Source of the DNA: Tanypteryx hageni
Lineage: Eukaryota; Arthropoda; Insecta; Odonata; Petaluridae
Assembly: GCA_028673005.1 (NCBI GenBank)
Contig: CM054114.1
Span: 125,579,307-125,643,306, forward strand
DNA: 64,000 nucleotides
Reading direction: 5' to 3'
In this document: positions 22,692 to 34,789 of the stretch, piece by piece
How the letters are laid out: every line of letters begins with the position of its first letter
Position numbering within the stretch: the first letter of the stretch is position 1
The notes under the pieces: model-generated
What the model was told of the DNA's origin: nothing
Database searches by the model: none
The model's input: the letters and a program-made list of their open reading frames with translations, nothing else
Program-made: the position numbers and the translations under genes

Positions 22692-25600
22692 TTGACTTAT
22701 TGTTGGAACAAAATTCTCGCGTTTTTTAATTGTTGTGAACAGAAACAATCTTCGTGGCATCTGAATAGATTTTCTGAAGGTAGAATATACTCCGAGTGTG
22801 AGGTAAATGCACGTAATACGAAGGATAAGGAGGAAGTTCATAGTAACATGCAGCACCTATTTCGCGATAGGTCATTGATAGAATGTTCTGTACAGGGTGC
22901 GACGGGTCGCAATTCCAATTTTGATGCAATGCCATACAATCGTGGGAGTGATTGTGATGCGAGCGCTTGTAGTTTTAGAGTGGAAGAAAAAGTCAAGGGT
23001 GAGATTAAAATGCGAAGTGATAGTGAGAAATTAAACGTCGTCGTACTGAACTGTCGCAGCATCCGTAGGAAAATTGCTGAGTTCGAGCATAATATTAGCA
23101 GTCTGCACGCCGACGTCGTGATAGGCACAGAACGATGGTTAACGGATGAGATTCAGAGTCAGGAGATATTTCCTAGAGACTATAGTGTCTATAGAAAAGA
23201 TCGCGTTAATAGATCGGATTTTCATAGCGGTTAGCGATAAGTACGATAGCAGTGAGATTCCGATAAGTGACGAGGATATCGAGAGTGTTTGGTGCCGCAT
23301 AGGTAAAGACGGCTCTAAAAAGGTGTTCCTATGCTCGTTCTACAGGCCACCTAACGCTTGTGTAGATTATATTTTAAATCTCGAGAAACAACTATCAAAG
23401 CTTAGATTGTTAAATCAAGACAGAATCGTTAAAGTCGGTGGTGACTTTAACTTACACTCGATTGAGAAAACCTATGTTTCGAATCTAGAGGTAAAGAACG
23501 CGAATCCTGTGAGGCATTAATCGAAACATTCTGCGAGCACTCTCTCCTTCAATTAGTCAGAAAGCCAACGCGATCGGGAAACATTTTAGATTTATTAGCA
23601 ACTAACGTCCCAGAAAGAATAAACAAAGTCACCATTGAAGATGTGATAAGTGATCATCTGGCCGTATATGCAGAGTGTAAGTTGAAAATCGATAGGCACC
23701 CTAAGCCTCAAAGAAAGTTTTATATATTTGCTAAGGCTGACTTTTCAAGCTTCAGGTCGCGCCTACGAAAAATACTACCTGGCTTCCGTGATATGACCGA
23801 ACGACGAGGTGCTGAGTCGCCATGGACATTATTTAAGGATATAATGCTAGAGGGCATCGATAAGTACATTCCAATTAAATTGAAGGTCGACAATAAAGAG
23901 CCACGTTGGTACAATAAGCAAGTTAGGAGAGCACTTAGGCGTCAGAGAATAAGCCACACGAAAAAAAAGATATGCCGTCTACATCATCCGATAAATATAG
24001 AGCAACTAAATTTAAGACTAAAGCAAGAAATACTATGCGCGAGGCTTCCGGAATAAGGTATTAAATAATTATTTGAAGGGGGGCCCTAAAGCGTTTTGGT
24101 CCTATGTGAGAGAGGTCCAAGGTAGAGACCCTACCATACCTTCCCTGCGTAATGACTCGGGTGCCGTTATTCATAATAGCGTAGAGAAAGCCAACCTGTT
24201 AAATGATCATTTTGTAAAAGCATTTGCATCCGTCCGCGACCAATGCGTACTTTATGCACCCGCAATAAGGAGAGACCTGATGGACGATATAGTATTTTCT
24301 GAGGTGGGTATAGCAAAGAAATTACGTTCCATCAGACATAACAAAGCCACTGGCCCGGAAGAAATTCCTGCTCGCGTTTTAAAAGAATTAGCTGAAGAAA
24401 TAGCACCTTTTCTTCGGATAATCTTCGAGAAATCCATTTCTCGCGCAGAGGTCCCTAACGACTGGAGGTTAGGGCACGTTACCCCAATTCATAAGGGCGG
24501 CAACAAGGAGAACCCAGAAAATTACAAGCCGATTTCCTTAACTTCGATATCGTGTAAGAATCTCGAGCATATACTCGTTAGCAACATAATGCGATTTCTT
24601 GATAGTAATTTATTGTTAGATGATTGTCAACACGGCTTCAGGAAAGGTAGGTCTTGTGATACTTATATCGGACTTTTTGTGAATTGTATACTGAGAAGCG
24701 GAGAAAATAATACGCAGGTCGATGCCATCTTCTTAGATTTTAGGAAAGCCTTTCCTAGGGTACCTCACAGGGAGTTAATAACGAAATTAGAAACATTAGG
24801 CGTTAATTCTAAAATCGTTAGTTGGATCCGTGAATTTTTAAATCATAGGAAGCAGAAGGTTGTTATAGATGGAAAATCTTCGAACTTAGTGGAGGTTGTC
24901 TCTGGCATTCCGCAGGGTAGTGTAATTAGTCCGTTATTATTTCTAATTTATATAAACGATATCAGCTCAGTAGTCAGAAGTAAAATTAGGCTTTTCGCGG
25001 ATGACACCGTCATCTATAGAGAAATAAGCAATCCGGAAGACCCTCAGTATCTCTAAAATGATCTAGAAGCTATTTCTGCATGGTGTAAGGAATGGCAGTT
25101 AGAGATCAACCAAAAGAAAAGCTGCGTCATCAATTTCTGGAGAACCAAGAGTATCTCGTTGAATAATAATTATTCGTTGGACGAAGTAGAGATTCTAGAT
25201 TCAGACTCGATTAATATCTCGGAGTCACGATCCATCGTGATCTCTCGTGGAACACCCACATTCGCCGATTGATAGGTGCCGCTAAAAAAAAGCTGGCTTT
25301 TATAGGGAGAATAGTTCGAAATAGCTCCGAAAAAGTGAAGGAATTATGTAATTTATCCTTGGTTAGACCGCAGGTCGAATATGCTTCAGCTGTGTGGGAT
25401 CCCTACGAAAAGGGACTCACTAACGAGATAGAAAAGGTTCAGCGCAGGGCAGCTAGATTTGTAAAGAGGAATTACGATAGTAAACAAAGCGTAACATCAT
25501 TAATAGAAAATCTGAAATGGACATCGTTAGAGGAACGTAGGCTGCAGGCTAGATTTAAACTACTGGAAAAATTTATGTCGGAGGAACTAGCGAATGAAGT

Positions 25601-25832
25601 AGCAAGCCTTATCAGAAGCCCGACGTATCTCGGAAGGCAGGACAGTGAGGATAAGATTCTCGAGATCGACTGTAGAACGGAGCGATATAGAGGATCGTTT
25701 TTCCCTAGAACGATAAGAGACCATAATAGGAAAAGATAACTTAGGAAAACTATGGGCCCTTGGTGCAATGCACCCCCTGCCATCCACCAAAAAGGTGACT
25801 TGCAGGGTATCATGTAGATGTAGATGAAGTAA
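22692..25832 (+). pseudogene. LINE ORF2 pseudogene with endonuclease and reverse transcriptase (CR1/L2/Daphne-like)
   Basis: This is the best retroelement in the window. The first frame (22692-23234) has about 110 unassigned residues. It then enters an APE-type endonuclease at LNVVVLNCRSIRRK, with the catalytic Glu in GTERWL. After a break near 23215 it continues through FYRPPNA and GGDFNL, then breaks near 23485. The next frame carries SGNILDLLATN and SDHLAV. A further break near 24050 precedes NNYLKGGPKAFWSYV. The reverse transcriptase spans about 24300-25060, with HGFRKGRSC, LDFRKAF (palm Asp kept; the usual AFD is AFP), GIPQGSVISPLLF and FADD at 24994-25005. A TAA stop lies at 25054-25056. 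A frameshift near 25214 restores YLGVTIHRDLSWN, and the protein ends in a TAA at 25737-25739. The 3' UTR ends with CATGTAGATGTAGAT. At least four frameshifts and one stop make it inactive. No ORF1 was seen. Confidence 0.92.
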
Positions 25833-26080
25833 ATAATATTTGCTTTAAATGAAAAATTAATTTAATTATCTTTGGTGCGCACGCAAGATTTCGTAAATGA
25901 AGGGAAATGGATTATCTACGACGAAGAAATGAACGTAAATACGACTATTTTCTTTACGTATACAAAGCTATTTTAAGTGAAAAAATGGATAATTTACGAA
26001 GAAGGAATGAACGTGAACATAAAGATTGTATTCCTACTATTCGAGTGAGGTAAGCTTTAAATAATTGTCTATTGAAAAAA
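25833..26080. other. No gene seen
   Basis: Short AT-rich spacer containing two related GAAGAAATGAACGT/GAAGGAATGAACGTG stretches about 85 bases apart, a weak direct repeat. Confidence 0.4.
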
Positions 26081-26160
26081 GCACCTATCTGGCAAATGGG
26101 GAGACCCGGGTTCGATTCCCGGTCAAGTACAGGATTTTTTCTCCTTCTCAAAGTTCAAAT
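26080..26160 (+). repeat. tRNA-derived SINE piece, copy D
   Basis: TCTGGCAAATGGGGAGACC is followed by a perfect B box, GGGTTCGATTCCCGG, and then GTACAGGATTTTTTCTCC. The same order (GGCAAGTGGAGGACC, a TCGATTC core, then GTAGAATTTTTCTC) is found at 54116-54195. There is no closed acceptor stem, so it is tRNA-derived rather than a tRNA gene. Confidence 0.6.
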
Positions 26161-26520
26161 TTCAATTGTCTATTGATTTATTAACTTTAACCGATTAGGA
26201 AATAAATCAACTATTCAATATTTCCCTGGCATCACTACTGGCATACCAGTTCTTAGACATTATACTAATTGTAAGCCATTAATATTTATCTTTTCTGACA
26301 TAATTGCAAAAATCGGAAAGAACGTCTCTGCCACGCATGTTACGTGAATCTTTCCTCCCTTGCTAGTAATGTACTACGTTGATATCATAACCCAATAGTC
26401 ATTAGATTAGAAACCTAACATGTGTAAGAGTATTCATATACTTACACAGCTAATTAATTATCGAATAAATGACTTTATGTCACAATTATATTACTAATTT
26501 TATGAAAAATATTTACTTTA

Positions 26521-26600
26521 CAATTCTAAACAAACCTCAATAAATAAAAAGCGCTTTTTCCAATTGAGTCAGCAAAAGAAGCTTCCATTATTTTAATATG
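26521..26600 (+). repeat. Short dispersed repeat, also at 36815-36890
   Basis: AAACAAACCTCAATAAATAA followed by AGCGCTTTTTCCAATTG and GTCAGCAAAAGAAGCTTCC matches the segment at 36815-36890, and a shorter form lies near 27282. The family was not identified. Confidence 0.6.
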
Positions 26601-27099
26601 AGCAAATAAGTTTCTCGGTTTCATAAATAAATGCTAATTAAATCAACAAGTTTGTCGACCAAATCAAATTTATGTGCGTTTGAGTGGCAGATTAATGAAA
26701 CATACGAGTTCTGTATATTTTTTCGAGGACACGTGCCAAAAATACATTGATCTTCGAAGGAGATCGATATTTATCGTGGCAATCGATTAATTTTTAGACG
26801 TCAATTAAATCAGCCGTTGAAACTAAGGGCAGATATGTTTTTGTAGGTGGCGATTTTTTTATTTTTGTGATAGAAAATTTACCTTATGGACCAATGACGG
26901 AACAGATTTTTAAATTAATGAGTAATTACAATAAATCAATGCAACGTGAAATTCAAGTTATCATTAAAAATAATACAACTTGAAATAATTGCCTCAATTT
27001 GTTAATGACACGCCAAACCGCAATGAATCACTAATCTAGTCGCCAGAAATACAACAGATCTTCTGTCCAAGACACGATAATACAAGCTTTAACTAGAGC
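26601..27099. other. No gene seen
   Basis: AT-rich, without motifs. Confidence 0.5.
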
Positions 27100-27226
27100 G
27101 TAGGTTTGGTGTAATGGAACCCCCTCTGAACGCTAGTGGCGGCCTGGAGATCACTACCTAATCCATATCCACCCCCCTGCCATCCACCAAAAAGGTGACT
27201 TGCAGAGTATCATGTAGATGTAGATA
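27100..27226 (+). mobile_element. LINE 3' end, same family as 22692-25832
   Basis: Contains GGTTTGGTGTAATGGAACCC, then CCTGCCATCCACCAAAAAG and GTGACTTGCAGAGTATCATG, ending in GTAGATGTAGAT. The last 60 bases are almost identical to the 3' end of the main LINE; the part before them has diverged. Confidence 0.88.
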
Positions 27227-29540
27227 TGAAAATTTTAAACATAGAGAACCATCACAAGCAATCGTCTTTACCTTTTCTATAAACGCGATTTTTCGTCAGC
27301 AAATCTATTTTCTAATGGCTCAAGCATAACAAAAAAAAGGATTTAAATAGCTTTTTAGTGGTATGCTTTGAATAAGTGGTTAAGCAAGAAGCTAAAAATA
27401 CAGCCAAAAGGGAAGATGCGATGTAAGTTTTAATGAATCAACAAAAGGGATTCAATTTGAAGAGAGATGTAATAAATGCACATCAAGTTTCAGACTGAGC
27501 AAGTGATGAGGTCTTAAAACGAAGCCATAATCAATATTCTATTTTGTATCGCATGAAAAACATAAGAGTTTTCATTATTTATAATATTCCTTTGTGGATA
27601 CATTTCAACATAATCACAGTTTCCATAGCGGTCTTTTTTATAACTTCGAGCACTTAGAAATTATTAAGCTAAATTTCCTACAAAAATTATTAAATTAAAA
27701 ATAAGAGTAAGGATGGACAGTTTCCAAGGTTGTACAAGGTGAATTGATTGAAAGTAACCTTGGTCTCTTAGTAAAATGACTTGGTCTTCAAAAAATCCAA
27801 AGTCTAGGGCGTCGATTTAAAACGCAAACGCTCATGCAATGAGTGTTTACCTTTAACAGTGCCACGCCCATTGCTAACTAAATTTCGAGTTAATTTCTTA
27901 GGAAATTAATAAATCATATTCAAATTTTCTTCGTGCAAATCAATCACCTGAATGTATGGGTAAAGGTCACAATGCGTAGGACTTGATTTAATTAATTTTA
28001 CAAAGTACGAAAACTAACAGATGCGTAAAGAACTTAAGTGACTTAGTTGGGTGTCTATGCCACAATAGTTATTTGGACGCAATTATACCACAAGATTTCG
28101 CAAAGACCTGAAGGTCTTCTCCATTACTTGAAAAATAGGCAAACTAAAGGCCACATGCATCAATGCTCAAAATGTTCGCACTATAAAATGAATGCACGAG
28201 TAAAATTTTACCTATCTGACGTAAAATACCTCCAAGGTATGAAATAATGATAATTAAAATAAAAAACGATATTCCTCGACAATAATTGTTGATTAAGTTA
28301 AATAGATGTGAACGCATGAAACGAATCTAAGCAACCATAACAGAAATGACAATACAGTAACAAACTGCTGACACGCAAAGGTCCCCTGCCAACACAGCCA
28401 AAGGAGGGAGTGACCGCCATTGAAAGTGACGTTCCGTTAATCAGCGAACGGTAAGTGGAGTAGGATAATGAATCAAGCAGAGGTTTAAGGAAAGTTGCAT
28501 CGTTAAAGGCGCGAAGAAGAATCACCATATTAGTGTTATATTCTCTCCGTCATTCTGTCGTGCTCATCCATTGATTCAAACTCCAACAATCGCATTTAAG
28601 CTTCATGCGCATGCGCAGTGATGTGGAATTTGCTCTAAGCATAGCATATAAATTAATACTAAGTGTTAGTTCATGAAACAATAAATGTGTAAATTATATT
28701 TTAAAACCAAATTGAACATTAAATTTAAATCAAAGTATCTTTGGTTTAAATAACCAATAGATAAATCCAAATCTATACATTGTAGAAGAAGTATTGTTGC
28801 CACAACCAAATTCATGCGTTATATCTTAAATTTAAACAACATGAATAGGTTTTACAAAAAGTTTTGAATACTTCCGTGTTAAATTTCATCAGGATAGAAC
28901 GGAAAAGTAAGTTTCTTACAATTTTTATAATTTAAAAATTATATTGAAAAGTAGTAAAAATAAAACGAAACATACACCATATTTTGTTTATCTCAATTAT
29001 AAAACAAAATAAACTCGCTTGAAAATGCCCAATTTTCCAACAAAAACAAACGCATCCAGAACGCCGACCGCGACGAAAAAAAAAGCTGGAACAATTCGAA
29101 CGAAACACAAAAGAAGCGGTAAAAATAATCCGGTAGGAGGAAAACCACAACGAGTACCGTAGGCCATTATATTTCCTTCCGAGAAAAGCTGACGATGATT
29201 TTCGAGAGAGGTTGAAGTCCTTCTATGGTGGAAAATCCCGGAGCGCAAGATATTTTTCCGGGACCCTAAAGGGACGCCTTACCTTGTTTTTAGTGCTATT
29301 GCTCTCTCTCTCCCCTTCCGGCATTCCAACCTCAGAATAATCGAGGCATTAAGGTGAAGGTGTGTGTAGGCGAAGAGACGACGGCCAAGGGGTGGTTGGC
29401 GGGGGGAGGAGGCGAAACGAGTGACCAGCCGGTTGTGTATAAAAGGAAATGTGGGTGAGAGCGCAGGAGATTAAAAGCTGTTCTCCTCCCTCGCTTTGGG
29501 GGTCACTGGAATAGGCTCCAGCTGGACAGACGCCTCGGAG
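27227..29540. other. No gene seen
   Basis: Open frames are short. The frames near 28932-29248 on the minus strand are rich in Phe and Ser without domain motifs. No RNA genes or terminal repeats were noticed. Confidence 0.5.
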
Positions 29541-29544
29541 AGAT

Positions 29545-29620
29545 GGAGTCGGTAGGATACCGGCGGCAAATGTGGGGGGTTAGAGGGAGGGAGGGAGGAA
29601 AACAAAAGAAATAAGACGAT
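29545..29620. repeat. Purine-rich tract
   Basis: A short run of G and A on the plus strand containing three GGGAGG repeats near 29585. Confidence 0.6.
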
Positions 29621-30539
29621 CGCTAAGGGTCGGGTTTGAGAGAAAGGCAAGAGGTGGCGCCACAGGGGGTGGGTGAGAGATAAGATGTTAAGGGCTTGCG
29701 GGGGAGTCATGGTTGGTTTTTAAAGCGATTTAAGATACTATGAGTGAGGAGAAGAGGTTAACGGATGGGATATGCGTGTTAAAATATATGAGAGAAAGGG
29801 TTAAAAATAAAAGTGAAGCGGATAGTTTCGAACGCCCTCTACAAGTCAAAACCCGCAACGGCTGTGTCTTGCTACGTGGTTTTCTATCCATCCTTTTCTA
29901 TTTCCCACATTTGAAAATATTTGCACACCTTTACTTGTGGTAGGAATTTACATTCATATTATTTTAATATTATTTTAAAAAGGCAACTTATCTTTTGAAA
30001 AATCCACCGTAAAAGCAGAAAATTGTATTAATACTGTAAAGTACGCAAATGATGCAGAAAAATATTTTCACCCAATTGATTTTTTTTAAATGCGTCGACG
30101 GCTATGGTTATTTTGCAGTCCTCAAATGGACATACACACAGAAGGGATGAGGGAAACCCTGTGCCGACATTATTCTACTCTTTATGAAAAGCACCAAGGG
30201 GGCCAACTGCTTAGCGTCCCTTCCGAAGGATTATTAAGTACATTTAATATTTTAAATTTTCAACTACAAAGGAGATTTTTTAGTTAATTAATTCCCATTA
30301 TTTAATTTCGATCTATCGTATATAATATGTTTCTAACTGGAATGGAAAATTTTATTTACATTCCAAGTAGTCATGATAATTTCGACAGCTCAAATAGCCA
30401 TTTTATAAGTTTGAGTAAAACAGATGCATTAAAAAAACAATTGATTTTTCAAAAAAGACAGCGTGATCTTCGGCAATTATAGCGGGATAAAGTCATAAAA
30501 TTCTTTAAAAACGGAGAATCGAACGATAAAGAACAAAAT

Positions 30540-31075
30540 TATGCAAGTTGAGAGAGGAAAGAATGCTCCGGGTCACTGGTGTTAGGAGAGGGAAAATAAT
30601 AGCGGAAAGTAACCGAAGAAGAATAGATGGGAGAGAGGCATAGATTTAGAGGCAAAGACCGTGGAGAAGGTAAAATGAAACGTTTTTTCCATCCTTCCTA
30701 AAAGACGGTTGGCGGCGATGAAGAGGACTATCGGGTTACAAAAGTAAAGAGAAAGGTTGATATGACAGGGTAGAGGGGGAGATGAAGATAAGGTGACAGA
30801 CGTGGCAAAGGCAGCGGGTGGTGGAGAAGAGGGAACGAAAGAGAGAGACAGAGAGAAGAAAAGACGTGCAGAGATTAAGGATAAAAAGGATCAGGAGAGG
30901 AAGATTAAAAAGAAAAAATGTGCGGAAGAAGAAAGGGATAAAACGGAAAAGAAAAAGGAGTGTTAAAAGGGAAGACGGTTTGAAAAGTATCAGAAAATGG
31001 AAATAGAGAAAATGAAAAAGAACACGAGAAAGCAAAGAATAGGAAAAGAGAACTGGAAACGTAGGATGAGGTACA
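30540..31075. repeat. Long purine-rich tract
   Basis: About 500 bases of mainly A and G on the plus strand. Frames here encode Lys, Arg and Glu-rich low-complexity peptides on one strand and Leu, Phe and Ser-rich ones on the other, which is what composition alone predicts. Confidence 0.8.
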
Positions 31076-31096
31076 AGAGAAACAATCAATACATGA

Positions 31097-31175
31097 GGAT
31101 GGATGGATAGATAGATAGATATGCGTCTTTATTTGGGAGAGACTGAGTCTAAGCAGTCTCTTCTTCCATCTTACC
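31097..31175 (-). mobile_element. 3' end of a (TATC)-tailed retroelement, copy 2
   Basis: In reverse complement it reads GATGGAAGAAGAGACTGC, a hairpin with GAGACTG and CAGTCTC arms, CTCCCAAATAAAGACGC, and then a TATC tail grading into ATCC. Order and spacing match copies at 17576, 31540 and 53604. Confidence 0.75.
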
Positions 31176-31539
31176 CACTGTCAATTACAACCAGGAAGAC
31201 AGCAACAAAGAAAAATATAGAATAAAAGATTAGATTAGATTATATTAGAAAGGTACATAAGATGAAATACACAGTTTTACATAAAAACTAAGAAAAACAC
31301 ACATGGAGAGGGAGGAGAAAAAGAATGAGAAAGAACAAAAGGCGGAGAAAAGGATGGGATAAATAAAGGAGATAAGTGAGAAACGATAAACAGAACTATT
31401 GTCGATGATGTCTAACTTGGGCTCCGACCTAAATCTCACCGAATATCACACGAGAAGACGCCGAAGGTGAGTGTTACAACTACTTTAAGTATTCTTAACT
31501 AACTACCAACAACCTCCCCACATAAACCAACCTAATGCG

Positions 31540-31615
31540 TTAGATGGAAGAAGAGACTCTCTAGTCACAATCTCGCCCTAGTAAAGACGCATATCATCTA
31601 CGTATCTGTCTACCT
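31540..31615 (+). mobile_element. 3' end of a (TATC)-tailed retroelement, copy 3
   Basis: GATGGAAGAAGAGACTCTC, AGTCACAATCTCGCCC, TAGTAAAGACGCATATC and then an ATC-rich tail. It points away from copy 2, so the two form a divergent, inverted arrangement about 360 bp apart. Confidence 0.65.
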
Positions 31616-31719
31616 TTACTACTTGAGCAGTCTCAACTTAGCGTTCATTCTGGTATCTTATAACTCAAATCCTATAAAAACAGGTGGAAGATATAGTATG
31701 AGTTGGACGAACAGAGAAT

Positions 31720-32165
31720 AATAGGGCTTCTATTCAAAGGTTTTAAGAACGATGTCGAGGAAGAGATAATGGAGGGAGAATATAGTGACGCGGCGTAAAA
31801 TGGAGGAAACAACGGCGAAGGAACGAAATTAAGAGGGTCAAGAATCTTCAAGTGGGGGTAGGGAGAGACGTTGAGAAGGAAATAGAGAAGTATGATGATG
31901 ATGAATGCGGAAGCAAAGAGAGAGAGAGAGAAGAGGGATGGGGAGAGGAGGCGGGTTGAGAAAAAACATGGATGGATGAAGAATGGCCGCGTGTGTGAAA
32001 GGAAAGGAAAGAGAGTGTAACATTAGGAAGACGTGGAAATTTGGTATAGAGCGAGATAGATAGAGGAAGAAGATATAAAAATAGACAGTGAGGGATGGAG
32101 AATGGAGGTAATGGAAATGGGAGGAAAAGACGAGATGCTAAAAAAAGAAAGGGGAATACGGCTCG
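31720..32165. repeat. Purine-rich tract
   Basis: Mostly A and G on the plus strand, including a GAGAGAGAGAGAG run near 31917. Confidence 0.7.
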
Positions 32166-33022
32166 TGATATAGGACGGGGAAGAAGCGAGAATTAATTGA
32201 GCCGTTAACCTAGGCGTTAGATTTGAACCTTTATACGATCCATGATTGCGGTTGGGAAGACCAGTAAATTTAGAAATAGGAAAAGAAGGGAAAAAAATAA
32301 AATGCCTTTTATCCGGCCTGCTTGAGACCTGAACTTGTTCGGATATGAAGTGGATCCCTGTAGAAAATAAAAATTAATTAAAAAAAATAAAAGTAAATGT
32401 TATGGTCGTTTGATAAAATTTTGTAGAATATTTAGGTAAATTAAGCCGTGTAGTTGCATATGTTACTAGGAGAAGTTAGGTTGGCTCAATCTGTGCTTGG
32501 GATTTCTAGAAGGGAAGGTAATGGATGTATTGCTGTCATCGTCCGTTAAAATTCAAGTTTTAAATCATACAAATGCGCTGGGAGCAACTCTGTCACTCAT
32601 AAAAACAGTAAATATAAGAAGTCAGCAAGGGAACCTAACTTCGGTTGTTGCTGTGCCTAAAAAGTCATTAACGGGAATTATCGGATAACTAGAAGTAATG
32701 TAAAAATAAATATACGAGCTGCCTTTGGTGTGAAGTTAAATTAAAATGTAACACCTTATAGACAAAATATAATGTACTGTACTTAGGAATAATCTTTAGA
32801 ACTGATAGATGATACGGGTCCTTTTTTCTCCTTTGCTATTAGATTGAGATTTTAATTTCAGTGTAGGTGTGGTGCAATGACATCCCCTGCCCTGCGCTTT
32901 TGGAGACTTTCAGATATTGATATAAATGTAATTGTAAAAAAAACTCCCGAGAAAAATAAATAACGCATCAGTGGCCGAGAGTTTTTAAATTAAAGGAACA
33001 GTTAAGGATTTAAAAATTCAAT
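32166..33022. other. No gene; faint LINE-tail similarity
   Basis: GTGTGGTGCAATGACATCCC followed by CTGCCCTGCGCTTTTGG at about 32866-32910 resembles the GGTGCAATGCACCCCCTGCC part of the LINE 3' UTR, but the terminal GTAGAT tail is missing, so this is only a possible old copy. Confidence 0.35.
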
Positions 33023-34760
33023 TTAACCCTCAGTAGATGACCCCAACAGTTGTTACATCTTTGATGACGTGGGGTCTCTACCGACCCCAAATGAAATTAG
33101 GTAGTTAAATGGTACCTATAATTCGACTTTTGTCATGATAACAGTCGATTTGTGTTAACTGAATGCTAGTGCAGTAATCGAACCCGAAAATTATAAACGA
33201 ATCTTCTTAAAACCTATGAATAATAATAACTTATTTGTTTAGGCGGTTTGAGTAAACTGATTATTACGTCAAACTAAAAAAATTATAATAGTAATTTTTT
33301 GAGGGTAATTCATTTAATAACTTGATTTTTCTAGTAAAATACAAGTTTTACAATTAAGGAAAAATGAAAACTTTGAAGTAGTAGTGTTTACCCAGAAATC
33401 ACAATGGATGAAAATCGTACATAGTAAGCTTATCCTTACACTAAGAAAGTGGGATAAATGACCATAATACTTTAATTTGAAACTCAATTTAATAATACAA
33501 CTTAACAATAATGATAAAAAAAGAATATAATATCACTCAATTTTCTTTCTACATTCTTTGCATATATTTTTTAGGTGGTCATTACATATATATCTTTCAC
33601 AAACATCACATACCATTGTGGTCTTCTTATCTTTTTTCCGCGAGCAATAGGCACACCGTTTGCTCTTTTTTACTCTTTCTGCCTCTTCTTCATCTTCGGA
33701 ATCTTCTTCTTCTCCAATATTTAGTATTCTGGTAATATAAGTGCGCAGTTCTCTCGAAATAAATTTGTTTGATAATCGTCTTTTCATGTGAGGCACTACC
33801 AATTGAGTAGCTAAGTCGTCCATAAATTTATATTGCGTAGGTTGGTCTTAATCTTTTTTGCCACTGTAAGCCACAAAGCTGTTCACCCCTGCAATGTTTA
33901 GAATTTGATAAAAAATGGCCATGGGCCAACGTCGAGTACGCCGACTGCTTGAATATGTCGTGCATTGATCCAGTGAATCTACTCCTGATTTTGTGAGATA
34001 ATAAAATGCAATCATTTCTGGCTTGTTGACATCTTTATTTTCTTCCGCTGAATGGTGCATAGAAGATATTAGAAGTACTGCCTTACTCTTCTTGGGAACG
34101 TAAGATAACAACGTCATTTCACTGGTACAACCGTAGAGAGACGTTCCTTCTTCTTTCTTCCTGTCGGGCAAAAATGCTGGCGGGATTTCTCTCATATTTT
34201 TTCGAACCGTTCCTACGTAAGTTTATTATTATTTGAAGTCAGATCATTGCCAGACCCTGAAGAATAGTCTTGAATCTCAGAGCTATGGGCAGATTGAGTA
34301 GAACGATTCATCACCTCTTCTTCATCTGCAGATTGTTCCGAGTCAGTTTGTAAGTTCACAGTAAAGTCTGGATCATCAGGATCATCAATGTCGCTAAATT
34401 CACTATCAGACTCCGCCAATACGCTGTCCAATATGTTGGATAATTTTTCATCGTCCAGGTCTTCAAAGTCCATTTTCTTAAGCTAAAAACATAAAGAAAA
34501 ATAAAATAAGTTTAACGAAAACAAACTTACGTAGATGATGAAGTGGGGTCACCAGCGACCCCATGCGACATATAAGGTCCTCTTACCTGTAGTTGAAGAG
34601 TTGTAGAGGGGGTACAAGCACAGCCGCCTGCTCAGGCTAGAATGACTGAAAGGTATATACTGTGAATCTGAAGAATGTGTTCAAATGCTGCCACTTAGTG
34701 AATAGATAATGAAAACAGGAAGGGGTCCCCAGTGACCCCACGTCACCAATTAAGCGTTAA
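33023..34760 (-). mobile_element. Internally deleted piggyBac element with TTAA ends
   Basis: TTAA occurs at both boundaries (33023-33026 and 34757-34760). The terminal sequences CCCTCAGTAGATGAC and, in reverse complement, CGCTTAATTGGTGAC match at 10 of 15 positions. Palindromes of the form TGGGGTC-spacer-GACCCCA sit just inside both ends: near 33073 (GGGGTCTCTACCGACCCC), near 34543 (GGGGTCACCAGCGACCCC) and near 34723 (GGGGTCCCCAGTGACCCC). Such subterminal repeats are plausible transposase-binding sites. The element is about 1.73 kb between TTAA sites and carries the two ends of a transposase gene. TTAA duplication is diagnostic of the piggyBac superfamily. Confidence 0.9.
33533..34473 (-). 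pseudogene. piggyBac transposase, internally deleted and interrupted
   Basis: The start at 34473 opens an acidic N-terminal region (MDFEDLDDEKL, then many Asp, Glu and Ser), typical of piggyBac transposases. After NNNKLT the frame stops at 34213. In the next frame the sequence enters YVGTVRKNMREIP and continues through KPEMIAFYYLTKSGVDSLDQ, RRTRRWPMAIFYQ and NIAGVNSF. The junction therefore marks loss of roughly the central half, including the first two catalytic Asp residues; the third (in SGVD) remains. An in-frame TAA at 33848-33850 interrupts the last part. After it comes MDDLATQLV and a C-terminal Cys-rich zinc-binding domain (CAYCSRKK, CDVCERYICNDH, ICKEC). It cannot be an active enzyme, but the DNA-binding C-terminal domain is well kept. 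Usual family length is about 550-650 residues; here about 300 remain. Confidence 0.93.
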
Positions 34761-34789
34761 GAATTGAAAATAAACACTTCAGGTGAACA

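Noticed and set aside
26080..26140. Functional tRNA gene
   Set aside because: The B box is perfect, but no acceptor or anticodon stem closes, and related sequence recurs as a dispersed repeat.
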